The notes beneath the pieces are model-generated. The model ran no database searches. It was not told the DNA's origin and worked only from the letters and a program-made list of their open reading frames with translations. Below are positions 7,067 to 12,663 of a DNA stretch of 12,663 nt, piece by piece; position 1 is the first letter of the stretch, and every line of letters begins with the position of its first letter. The translations under genes and the position numbers were made by a program. Origin of the DNA: Pseudomonadota bacterium (lineage in GTDB: Bacteria > Pseudomonadota > Gammaproteobacteria > Burkholderiales > Rhodocyclaceae); NCBI GenBank assembly GCA_030917225.1, contig JAUPVD010000165.1, forward strand, positions 1 to 12,663. The letters run 5' to 3'.

Positions 7067-7986
7067 GCACGATCTCCCGTTTTCTCACCAAACAGCCCGG
7101 AGGGGCGGAACATCAGTACGAAGATGAGCACGACGAAAGCGAAGATATCCTGATAGTGACTGCCGAGGAAGCCGCCGGTCAGATCGCCGATATAGCCGGC
7201 GCCCAGCGCCTCGATCAGCCCGAGCAGGACACCGCCGGCCATGGCACCGGCCAGATTGCCGATGCCGCCAAGAACCGCTGCGGTGAAGGCCTTGAGGCCG
7301 AGCATGAAGCCCATCTGGTAGTGCGCGATTTCGTAATAGGTGCCGACCATGACGCCGGCGACTGCACCGAGCGCGGAGCCGATAACGAAGGCCGAGGAAA
7401 TGACGCGGTTGGCGTTCACCCCCATCAGGCCGGCCACCGAGGGATTCTGCGCGGTGGCGCGCATGGCCATGCCGAGCTTGGTGCGATAGACCAGAAACAG
7501 CAGCCCGCCCATCGAGATGGCCGAGACCAGCACGATCATGATCTGGACACTGGTGAATGCAGCACCACCGACTTCGAACTGGGTCTTCTCGACCAGCGGC
7601 GGAAAGGTCATGTAGTTGCGCCCCCAGATCATCATCGCCAGATTCTGCAGCACGATCGACATGCCGATGGCGGTAATCAGCGGCGTCAACCGCGGCGCAT
7701 TGCGCAAGGGTCGGTAGGCGACGCGCTCAAGGCTCCAGCCAAGCAGCATGCACGCAGCGGTAGCCGCAACAATGCCCAGCCCACCCGCCAGCCAGACGGG
7801 CAGCCCCAGCTTGAGCAGGAAGGTGACCACTGTGATTGCCACCAGGGTACCGATCATCACCACTTCGCCATGCGCGAAGTTGATCAGGCCCATGATGCCG
7901 TAGACCATGGTATAGCCGAGCGCGACCATGGCGTAGATCGAGCCCTGCACGAGGCCGTTGATGATCTGCTGGAGAAAGATGTCCAT
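7063..7986 (-). CDS. livH: Branched-chain amino acid ABC transporter permease LivH
   Basis: A 307-residue polytopic inner-membrane permease, close to the usual LivH length. Recognisable features are the opening QQIINGLVQGSIYAMVALGY (6-25), MGLINFAHGE (32-41), the cytoplasmic loop MAMRATAQNPSVAGLMGVN, and KAFTAAVLGGIGNLAGAMAG in the C-terminal half, all standard for LivH-type subunits. With LivM it forms the membrane channel. It is separated from livK by 97 bases that contain a strong hairpin (8025-8052), while downstream it is coupled to livM by an ATGA overlap. The Shine-Dalgarno before its ATG is poor, with no GGAG-like run. Confidence 0.95.
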   Translation of the reverse strand: MDIFLQQIINGLVQGSIYAMVALGYTMVYGIMGLINFAHGEVVMIGTLVAITVVTFLLKLGLPVWLAGGLGIVAATAACMLLGWSLERVAYRPLRNAPRLTPLITAIGMSIVLQNLAMMIWGRNYMTFPPLVEKTQFEVGGAAFTSVQIMIVLVSAISMGGLLFLVYRTKLGMAMRATAQNPSVAGLMGVNANRVISSAFVIGSALGAVAGVMVGTYYEIAHYQMGFMLGLKAFTAAVLGGIGNLAGAMAGGVLLGLIEALGAGYIGDLTGGFLGSHYQDIFAFVVLIFVLMFRPSGLFGEKTGDRA

Positions 7987-8024
7987 GCTGCTCGATTGGG
8001 CAAAGGTATTGGCTACTGGGATAT

Positions 8025-8052
8025 GAAAACGGCGCCATCAGGCGCCGTTTTC
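8025..8052 (-). terminator. Intra-operon hairpin between livK and livH (partial terminator / 3' end stabiliser)
   Basis: Positions 8025-8036 and 8041-8052 are perfect reverse complements (12 bp) around a 4-base loop. On the minus strand the second arm ends in GTTTTC, giving a short U tract. The gene upstream (livK) and those downstream (livHMGF) point the same way, and I see no convincing new promoter between hairpin and livH, so read-through is likely needed for the permease genes. The usual reading is attenuation or mRNA protection that favours binding protein over membrane subunits. Confidence 0.8.
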
Positions 8053-8083
8053 CTCGTCAAGGGGCGAATTATACCCCGCCCGC

Positions 8084-9490
8084 TTACTTCTTCTCGACGG
8101 CCGCCTTGGTTGCGTCGGCCGCACCCTTCACGGCTTCTGCTGCCGCCTTGGTGCCGTCCTTGGCTGCCTCCGTCACGGCCTTGGCACCGTCCTTGGTGGC
8201 ATCTGCCGCTGCACCAGCGACAGCCTTGGCAGCTTCGCCAGTTGCTGCAGCAGCTTCCTTCACGGCTGCGACCACACCGCCGCCCAGGGTCTCCACATAC
8301 TCGAGCTTGCCGCCCTTGTACTGATAGATCGAGATGGCGCCGCCCTTCAGGTCGCCCTTGTCATCAAACTCGATCTTGGCAGTCACGCCTTCATAGCTGG
8401 TCTTGCCGACCGCTTCGAGGTACTTGGCCGGATCAACCGAGTTGGCGCGCTTCATCGAATCGGCCATGACCATCACCGCATCGTAGACGTTCGGTGCGTA
8501 GAGCTGGATCTCGGCGTTGAACTTCTTGGTGAAGGTTTCCTTGAATGCCGGCCCCTTGGCCATCTTCTCGAGCGGCACGCCAGGCATCGAGCAGTAGTGG
8601 CCTTCGGTCGCTGCACCGCCAAGCTTCATGAACTCAGGCGTACAAACGCCGTCGCCGCCAAGGAATTTGGCCTTGAGGCCGAGTTCCTTCATCTGCTTGG
8701 CCATCGGGCCGCCCTGGGCGTCCATGCCGCCGTAGAAGACCAGATCCGGCTTCTTCGACTTGATCTTGGTCAGGATGGCCTTGAAGTCGGTGGCCTTGTC
8801 ATTGGTGTATTCGGTGGCGACAACCTTCAGGCCGGCAGCTTCGGCGGCCTTCTTGAACTCATCGGCCAGACCCTGGCCGTAGGCCGTACGGTCGTCGACG
8901 ATGGCCACGGTCTTGGCGCCCTGCTTGGCGGAGAATTCGCCAAGCACCTTGCCCTGCTGGATGTCGTTGGCCATCACGCGGAAGGCGGTCTTGAAGCCCT
9001 GCTGCGTGTACTTGGGGTTGGTCGCCGACGGCGAAATCTGCGGAATGCCGGCATCGGAGTACAGCTTGGAGGCCGGGATGGTAGTGCCCGAGTTCAGGTG
9101 ACCAATGACACCGTTGACCTTGGCATCGACCAGCTTCTGGGCAACGATGGTGCCCTGCTTCGGATCGGCACCGTCATCTTCTGCCAGCAGCTCGAACTTG
9201 ATCTTTGCACCACCGATTTCCAGATTCTGCGCATTCAACTCCTCGATCGCCAGCTTGGCGCCGTTCTCGTTGTCCTTGCCGAGGTGTGCCTGTGGGCCGG
9301 TCATCGGGGCAACATGGCCCAGCTTCACGGTCACTTCCGGCTTTGGCGGGGGCGGGGGCGGCGTAACCGGCGCAGCGGCAGGCGCCGGCGCGGCGGCCTG
9401 AGGCTTCGGCTCTTCCTTCTGGCCGCAGCCAATCAGGGCAATGGAAGCCGCGAGGGCGAGGGTAATGCCGGGGAAGCGAGAAAATTTCAT
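8084..9490 (-). CDS. LivK-type substrate-binding lipoprotein with Pro-rich tether and 11-residue-repeat tail
   Basis: A 468-residue periplasm-facing binding protein for the LivHMGF importer; substrate is probably leucine/isoleucine/valine or related compounds. Residues 1-21 form a lipoprotein signal ending in the lipobox LIGC, with C22 the expected lipidated cysteine; G23 and Q24 follow, so no Asp +2 inner-membrane retention signal. Residues 28-51 are a Pro/Ala tether containing six consecutive prolines. The periplasmic-binding fold type I domain spans about 53-405, opening VKLGHVAPMTG and including the ligand-loop HLNSGTTIPAS; two cysteines (in GDGVCTPEF and GHYCSMPG) may form the usual disulphide. 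Residues 408-468 are an Ala/Lys/Glu tail of 11-residue units, not part of normal LivK. Family members are about 370 residues. ATG at 9490 has GGAGA 7 bases upstream; an earlier in-frame start at 9538 lacks support and would bury the signal. Confidence 0.92.
   Translation of the reverse strand: MKFSRFPGITLALAASIALIGCGQKEEPKPQAAAPAPAAAPVTPPPPPPKPEVTVKLGHVAPMTGPQAHLGKDNENGAKLAIEELNAQNLEIGGAKIKFELLAEDDGADPKQGTIVAQKLVDAKVNGVIGHLNSGTTIPASKLYSDAGIPQISPSATNPKYTQQGFKTAFRVMANDIQQGKVLGEFSAKQGAKTVAIVDDRTAYGQGLADEFKKAAEAAGLKVVATEYTNDKATDFKAILTKIKSKKPDLVFYGGMDAQGGPMAKQMKELGLKAKFLGGDGVCTPEFMKLGGAATEGHYCSMPGVPLEKMAKGPAFKETFTKKFNAEIQLYAPNVYDAVMVMADSMKRANSVDPAKYLEAVGKTSYEGVTAKIEFDDKGDLKGGAISIYQYKGGKLEYVETLGGGVVAAVKEAAAATGEAAKAVAGAAADATKDGAKAVTEAAKDGTKAAAEAVKGAADATKAAVEKK
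8087..8269 (-). repeat. Coding repeat: five 11-residue (33-bp) units at the LivK C-terminus
   Basis: Codons 408-468 read as five 11-residue units plus a partial sixth. Unit starts are AAVK, EAAK, DATK, EAAK, EAVK and AAVE, so an acidic or Ala residue, Ala and a Lys recur every 11 residues. By my count 27 of 61 residues are Ala, with 10 Lys against 9 acidic residues and no Pro. An 11-residue period equals about three helical turns, as in LEA group 3 and apolipoprotein-like amphipathic helices. Confidence 0.85.
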
Positions 9491-9498
9491 GGACAGGT

Positions 9499-9502
9499 CT
9501 CC
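9499..9502 (-). promoter_or_regulatory. Shine-Dalgarno GGAG for the LivK-type gene
   Basis: GGAG(A) on the minus strand lies 7-8 bases before the ATG at 9490. It supports that start, placing the lipoprotein signal at the N-terminus, over the in-frame ATG at 9538. Confidence 0.7.
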
Positions 9503-9549
9503 GTGTTGTTTTAGCGAGGGATAAATCCGGTACGGCACGAAAGCGAATG

Positions 9550-9578
9550 ATTCTCCCCACCACCACAGGGCTTGTCAA
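9550..9578 (-). promoter_or_regulatory. Sigma70-type promoter of the liv operon
   Basis: On the minus strand a perfect -35 box TTGACA (9578-9573) is followed after exactly 17 bases by GAGAAT (9555-9550), four of six matches to TATAAT. Transcription would begin near 9543, leaving a leader of about 53 bases before the livK ATG. The location, between the cytochrome terminator and livK, is what a dedicated operon promoter should have. Confidence 0.72.
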
Positions 9579-9606
9579 TACAAAACCCGTGCAAATTCGG
9601 CCAATA

Positions 9607-9633
9607 AAAAAGCCGGCACGAAGCCGGCTTTTT
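9607..9633 (-). terminator. Rho-independent terminator of the cytochrome c gene
   Basis: Positions 9607-9617 and 9623-9633 form a perfect 11-bp stem (AAAAAGCCGGC against GCCGGCTTTTT) around a 5-base loop. On the minus strand the stem ends in six T residues. It begins 17 bases beyond the cytochrome stop codon and insulates it from the livK promoter. Confidence 0.92.
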
Positions 9634-9649
9634 CAGGCGATGCCGAAGA

Positions 9650-9958
9650 TCACTTCTGGCTGAGAATCCACTTCACCAGCTTGTCGGCTTCTTCCGGCGT
9701 AACCTTGTTCGGCGGCATCGGCACGGCACCCCAGTTGCCCTTGCCGCCCTTGATCACGGTCTCGGCCAGCTTCTTGTCGGCGCCCGCCTGACCGGCGTAC
9801 TTCTTGGCGACTTCCTTGTAGGCCGGGCCAACAACCTTCTTGTCGACGTTGTGGCAGCTCATGCAGTTCTTGGCCTTGGCCAGTGCTTCATCAGCCTGGG
9901 CAACACCGGCAGACAGGATGCCGGCAGCGGCCAGCAGCGATACGGTAATCAGTTTCAT
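9650..9958 (-). CDS. Small periplasmic class I cytochrome c (c551/c552-like)
   Basis: A 102-residue electron carrier. Residues 1-22 are a Sec signal ending AQA, with cleavage expected before D23. The mature protein of about 80 residues carries one haem motif CMSCH (C32, C35, H36), followed by VGPAYKEVAKKY, and the distal ligand M81 within GAVPMPPN, the hallmark of c551/c552-type cytochromes. Such proteins shuttle electrons in the periplasm to nitrite reductase, cytochrome oxidases or peroxidases; no partner enzyme is encoded in the window. The gene stands alone: it has its own terminator (9607-9633) and about 170 bases of upstream non-coding DNA. The ATG at 9958 is preceded by a GAGAGAG/GGAG purine run. 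Family is certain, the specific partner unknown. Confidence 0.93.
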   Translation of the reverse strand: MKLITVSLLAAAGILSAGVAQADEALAKAKNCMSCHNVDKKVVGPAYKEVAKKYAGQAGADKKLAETVIKGGKGNWGAVPMPPNKVTPEEADKLVKWILSQK

Positions 9959-10003
9959 CTCTCTCGCTCCGTTATGCAGTTGAATAATTGGTTCGGAACG
10001 CGC

Positions 10004-10009
10004 ATCTTA
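10004..10009 (-). promoter_or_regulatory. Candidate -10 box of the cytochrome c gene
   Basis: The minus strand reads TAAGAT, four of six to TATAAT. A start near 9997 would give a leader of about 39 bases. There is no good -35 hexamer at the usual distance, which would fit an activator-dependent promoter (see the site at 10032-10045). Confidence 0.4.
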
Positions 10010-10031
10010 TGACACATTTTTTTGCTTGGAA

Positions 10032-10045
10032 ACCATGTGCATCAA
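10032..10045 (-). promoter_or_regulatory. Possible FNR/Anr/CRP-family operator
   Basis: The minus strand reads TTGAT-GCAC-ATGGT against the FNR consensus TTGAT-N4-ATCAA: one perfect half and two of five in the other. Its centre (10038.5) is 32 bases from the centre of the candidate -10 box, the spacing of class II FNR promoters, where the site is centred at -41.5. The spacing is the main support; the sequence match alone is modest. Confidence 0.35.
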
Positions 10046-10132
10046 AAATTCCAGGCACGAGACGGGCGTTTGGCAATCAACGCACGGACCGCAGCACGCG
10101 TTGACACAAGCAAGCCGGCGACGGACGAATGT

Positions 10133-10753
10133 TCAGTGCGGCCGGGAAGAAAAGGCCAGTGCCGCCCCGGCAAAGGCGAACAGCCCCCCAAAAAAGCGGT
10201 TTTGCGCCCGCAACGCTCGCGGGTCGTGCAGCCAGCGACCGAGGCGCGCCGCCGCCAGCGCATACACCGACATGACGACAATGTCGGTAGCGCACAGCGT
10301 TGCCGCGATCAGCAGATACTGCGGCAGTTGAGGCGCCGATGCATCGATGAACGGCGGCACCAGCGCGACAATGAAGACCAGCGCTTTCGGATTGGTGAGG
10401 TTGACCAGCAGGCCCTGCAGGAACAGCCCGCGGCGCGCAGACAGTGTCTGCCCGGCATCCGGCGCCACTGGCAGCGCCCACCATTTCTGCACGCCCAGCC
10501 AGACGAGATAGGCGGCCCCGAGCAGCTTGAGTACGCCAAAAGCAGTCTCGGATGCAGCCAGCACAGCGCCCAGTCCCACTGCAACGACCAGCAGTTGCAG
10601 CAACAGCGCGCATTGCAGGCCGGCAATCAGCGTCAATGTCGGCCAGTAGCCGTGGCGTGCACCGCTGCTCATGCTGGCCACCGCCCCCGGCCCGGGACTG
10701 ACGGCAATCACGATTGCCGCGACAAAGAAACCGAGCCAGGTGGCGAGGGTCAC
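10133..10753 (-). CDS. LysE/RhtB-family amino acid exporter
   Basis: A 206-residue inner-membrane protein of the LysE superfamily, whose members export amino acids such as lysine, threonine, homoserine or leucine. About six hydrophobic segments are visible. Conserved marks are the early SPGPGAV (19-25), the SGARHGYWPTL loop (30-40), LGAAYLVWLG (78-87) and NLTNPKALVF (118-127). The start is GTG at 10753; a nearby ATG at 10758 is out of frame and stops after two codons. It begins 4 bases after the ilvD stop, so it is almost certainly cotranscribed with ilvD, and translational reinitiation is likely. That link makes branched-chain amino acids, or a related metabolite, a reasonable guess for the substrate, but sequence alone does not show it. 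Confidence 0.88.
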   Translation of the reverse strand: MTLATWLGFFVAAIVIAVSPGPGAVASMSSGARHGYWPTLTLIAGLQCALLLQLLVVAVGLGAVLAASETAFGVLKLLGAAYLVWLGVQKWWALPVAPDAGQTLSARRGLFLQGLLVNLTNPKALVFIVALVPPFIDASAPQLPQYLLIAATLCATDIVVMSVYALAAARLGRWLHDPRALRAQNRFFGGLFAFAGAALAFSSRPH

Positions 10754-10757
10754 TGCA

Positions 10758-12614
10758 TCACTTCTTGCGCTGGATCTGGCTCACGTCGCGCACCGCGCCC
10801 TTGTCGGCCGACGTGGTCATCAGCGCATAGGCCTGCAGCGCTGCCGACACGACCCGCTCCCGGTTTTCCGGCTGCCAGGCCTGGTCGCCCCTGGCGTCCA
10901 TGGCGGCACGGCGCTTGGCCAACTCGGCATCCGAGATGGCGAGATGAATGCGGCGCTTGGGGATGTCGATCTCGATCGTATCGCCGTTCTCGACCAGGCC
11001 AATGGCGCCGCCGTCGGCCGCTTCCGGCGAAGCGTGACCAATTGAAAGCCCGGAGGTGCCGCCGGAAAAACGGCCGTCGGTGAGCAGCGCGCAGTCCTTG
11101 CCCAACCCGCGCGACTTCAGGTACGAGGTCGGGTAGAGCATTTCCTGCATGCCGGGGCCGCCCTTCGGGCCTTCGTAGCGGACGATGACGACGTCGCCGG
11201 CAACGACATCGCCACCGAGGATGCCAGCGACCGCATCGTCCTGGCTTTCGTATACCCGCGCCTTGCCGGTGAAAATCCAGTTTTCTTCATCGACCCCTGC
11301 CGTCTTGACGATACAGCCATCGAGCGCGATGTTGCCGTAGAGCACCGCCAAACCGCCTTCCTGCGTATAGGCGTTGGCCTTGTTGCGGATGCAGCCGTGG
11401 GTACGGTCGAGATCGAGTTCCGGATAACGGCGGCTCTGCGAGAAGGCTGTCTGGGTCGGGATACCGCCCGGAGCGGCCATGAAGAATTCGTGGATCTTCA
11501 CATCGTGTTCGCGGATCACGTCCCAACGGTCGATGGCTTCGCCGAGCGTCTTCATGTAGACCGTCGGCTGGTTGCGGTGGATCAGCCCGGCGCGATCAAG
11601 CTCGCCGAGGATACCCATGATGCCGCCGGCGCGGTGCACGTCCTCAATGTGGTAATCCTGTGTAGCCGGCGCGACCTTGGCCAGGCACGGCACCTTGCGC
11701 GAGATGGCGTCGATGTCCTTCATCGTGAAGTCGACACCGGCTTCCTGCGCTGCAGCCAGGATATGCAGCACGGTGTTGGTCGAGCCGCCCATGGCCACGT
11801 CGAGCGCCATGGCGTTCTCGAAGGCGGCCTTGGTCGCAATCGAGCGCGGCAACACGGAAGCATCATCCTGTTCATACCAGCGGCGGCACATCTCGACAGC
11901 GGTACGACCGGCCTTGAGGAACAGTTCCTTGCGATCGGAGTGTGTTGCGACCACCGTACCGTTGCCCGGCAACGACAACCCCAGCGCCTCGGTCAGGCAG
12001 TTCATCGAGTTGGCGGTAAACATGCCGGAGCACGAACCACAGGTCGGGCAGGCAGAGCGCTCGATGTTATCGACTTCCTCATCGGAGCAGCTACTGTCGC
12101 CGGCCTTGATCATGGCATCGATCAGATCGACGGCGATGGTCTTGCCGCCCCAGTTCACCTTGCCAGCCTCCATCGGGCCGCCAGAAACGAAGATCGCCGG
12201 GATGTTCAGGCGCATGGCGGCCATCAGCATGCCAGGGGTGATCTTGTCGCAGTTCGAGATGCAGACCATGGCATCGGCGCAGTGCGCGTTGCACATGTAT
12301 TCGACCGAATCGGCGATCAGGTCGCGCGAGGGCAGCGAATAGAGCATGCCGGCATGGCCCATGGCGATGCCGTCGTCGATGGCGATGGTGTCGAACTCCT
12401 TGGCGATGCCACCGGCAGCCTCGATCTCGCGCGCCACCAGTTGCCCCAGGTCCTTCAGGTGCACATGGCCGGGCACGAACTGAGTGAAGGAATTGACCAC
12501 GGCAATGATCGGCTTGCCAAAATCGCCGTCCTTCATGCCGGTGGCGCGCCACAGGGCGCGGGCACCGGCCATATTGCGGCCTGCAGTGGAGGTTTTGGAG
12601 CGGAGTTGGGGCAT
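10758..12614 (-). CDS. ilvD: Dihydroxy-acid dehydratase IlvD
   Basis: A 618-residue cytoplasmic iron-sulphur enzyme that dehydrates 2,3-dihydroxyisovalerate and 2,3-dihydroxy-3-methylvalerate to the keto acids leading to valine, leucine and isoleucine. Key residues fall at the same numbers as in Escherichia coli IlvD: D81 (metal) in [11 protein letters not shown]122-D123-K124 in [10 protein letters not shown] (cluster ligand, metal ligand, carbamylated lysine) and C195 in [11 protein letters not shown]. The C-terminal region contains [20 protein letters not shown], bearing the catalytic Ser region. Length is that of the long IlvD type. ATG at 12614 has AAGG about 7 bases upstream. It leads a two-gene unit with the LysE-family exporter 4 bases downstream. 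Assignment is unambiguous. Confidence 0.97.
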   Translation of the reverse strand: MPQLRSKTSTAGRNMAGARALWRATGMKDGDFGKPIIAVVNSFTQFVPGHVHLKDLGQLVAREIEAAGGIAKEFDTIAIDDGIAMGHAGMLYSLPSRDLIADSVEYMCNAHCADAMVCISNCDKITPGMLMAAMRLNIPAIFVSGGPMEAGKVNWGGKTIAVDLIDAMIKAGDSSCSDEEVDNIERSACPTCGSCSGMFTANSMNCLTEALGLSLPGNGTVVATHSDRKELFLKAGRTAVEMCRRWYEQDDASVLPRSIATKAAFENAMALDVAMGGSTNTVLHILAAAQEAGVDFTMKDIDAISRKVPCLAKVAPATQDYHIEDVHRAGGIMGILGELDRAGLIHRNQPTVYMKTLGEAIDRWDVIREHDVKIHEFFMAAPGGIPTQTAFSQSRRYPELDLDRTHGCIRNKANAYTQEGGLAVLYGNIALDGCIVKTAGVDEENWIFTGKARVYESQDDAVAGILGGDVVAGDVVIVRYEGPKGGPGMQEMLYPTSYLKSRGLGKDCALLTDGRFSGGTSGLSIGHASPEAADGGAIGLVENGDTIEIDIPKRRIHLAISDAELAKRRAAMDARGDQAWQPENRERVVSAALQAYALMTTSADKGAVRDVSQIQRKK

Positions 12615-12663
12615 GCGTGTACCTTGCTAGTGGAAAACTGCATTTACGGGCCGGAACCTTGTA
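12615..12663 (-). promoter_or_regulatory. ilvD upstream leader (partial)
   Basis: Only 49 bases upstream of ilvD are in the window. They contain AAGG as a probable Shine-Dalgarno (spacing 7). No clear -10/-35 pair, leader peptide or attenuator hairpin is visible; any regulatory region probably continues past the right edge. Confidence 0.35.

Larger units (their letters stand above)
9959..10132. other. Non-coding region upstream of the cytochrome c gene
   Basis: This 174-base gap lies between the cytochrome start and the LysE-family stop. It holds the proposed cytochrome promoter and FNR-like site near 10004-10045. The rest (about 10046-10132) shows no plausible small gene and no clear terminator hairpin for the ilvD-lysE transcript. 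Confidence 0.6.

Noticed and set aside
7156..8469. Plus-strand open frame of 437 codons
   Set aside because: It lies antisense to livH, the hairpin and the livK end. The product is His/Gln/Asp-rich then Arg/Pro-rich, with no recognisable domain.
8597..9514. Plus-strand open frame of 305 codons
   Set aside because: Antisense to the LivK-type gene, which has a promoter, a Shine-Dalgarno, a lipobox and full family similarity.
9491..9538. Earlier in-frame start for the LivK-type protein
   Set aside because: It would put 16 residues ahead of the lipoprotein signal, lacks a Shine-Dalgarno and overlaps the leader that carries the GGAG before ATG 9490.
10022..11083. Plus-strand open frame of 353 codons
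   Set aside because: It crosses non-coding DNA, the LysE-family gene and the ilvD end in antisense; composition is Arg/Gln/Pro-rich and shows no domain.
1..12663. A novel defence, mobile or biosynthetic system
   Set aside because: All sizeable reading frames with protein character belong to known housekeeping, transport or signalling families. No integrase, transposase, toxin-antitoxin pair, CRISPR repeat or composition shift was seen.

Overview
The window looks like ordinary chromosomal DNA of a GC-rich betaproteobacterium, most likely Rhodocyclales (Dechloromonas/Azonexus-like). That placement is an inference from protein style and gene content; no marker gene for taxonomy is present. Coding density is high. 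I see no tRNA, rRNA, CRISPR array, insertion sequence, phage gene or other sign of recent transfer, and no clearly undescribed multi-gene system. The most unusual element is the architecture of one transport-binding protein.

Layout. (1) Positions 1-2122, minus strand: a tight three-gene run of an SDR/YeeZ-like NAD(P)-binding protein, a HemJ-type membrane protein (10-base overlap) and an RlmL-like THUMP RNA methyltransferase (stop and start codons abut). The methyltransferase runs off the left edge. (2) Positions 2212-4423, plus strand: an NAD(P)H-dependent [2Fe-2S]/flavin reductase, then a degenerate-EAL plus HDOD signalling protein 19 bases later, closed by a 17-bp perfect inverted repeat that can terminate transcription from both sides. 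(3) Positions 4501-9490, minus strand: a complete branched-chain amino acid type (HAAT) ABC importer in the order livK-livH-livM-livG-livF. A sigma70-like promoter with a perfect -35 box precedes livK. A strong hairpin sits between livK and livH. livH, livM, livG and livF are chained by three 4-base ATGA overlaps. (4) Positions 9650-9958, minus strand: a small periplasmic class I cytochrome c with its own terminator and a possible FNR-class promoter. (5) Positions 10133-12614, minus strand: ilvD (dihydroxy-acid dehydratase) followed 4 bases later by a LysE/RhtB-type exporter.

How the genes fit together. Branched-chain amino acid metabolism dominates the right half: import (LivKHMGF), synthesis (IlvD) and possibly export (LysE family). 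The hairpin after livK would give much more binding protein than permease, a stoichiometry typical of ABC importers. The cytochrome and the ferredoxin-type reductase fit a respiratory, facultatively anaerobic lifestyle.

The best lead is the LivK-type protein. It is about 100 residues longer than usual, carries a lipobox and a Pro/Ala tether at its N-terminus, and ends in a 61-residue Ala/Lys/Glu tail built from 11-residue repeats, which resembles LEA-type or apolipoprotein-type amphipathic helices and is not part of the normal binding-protein fold.
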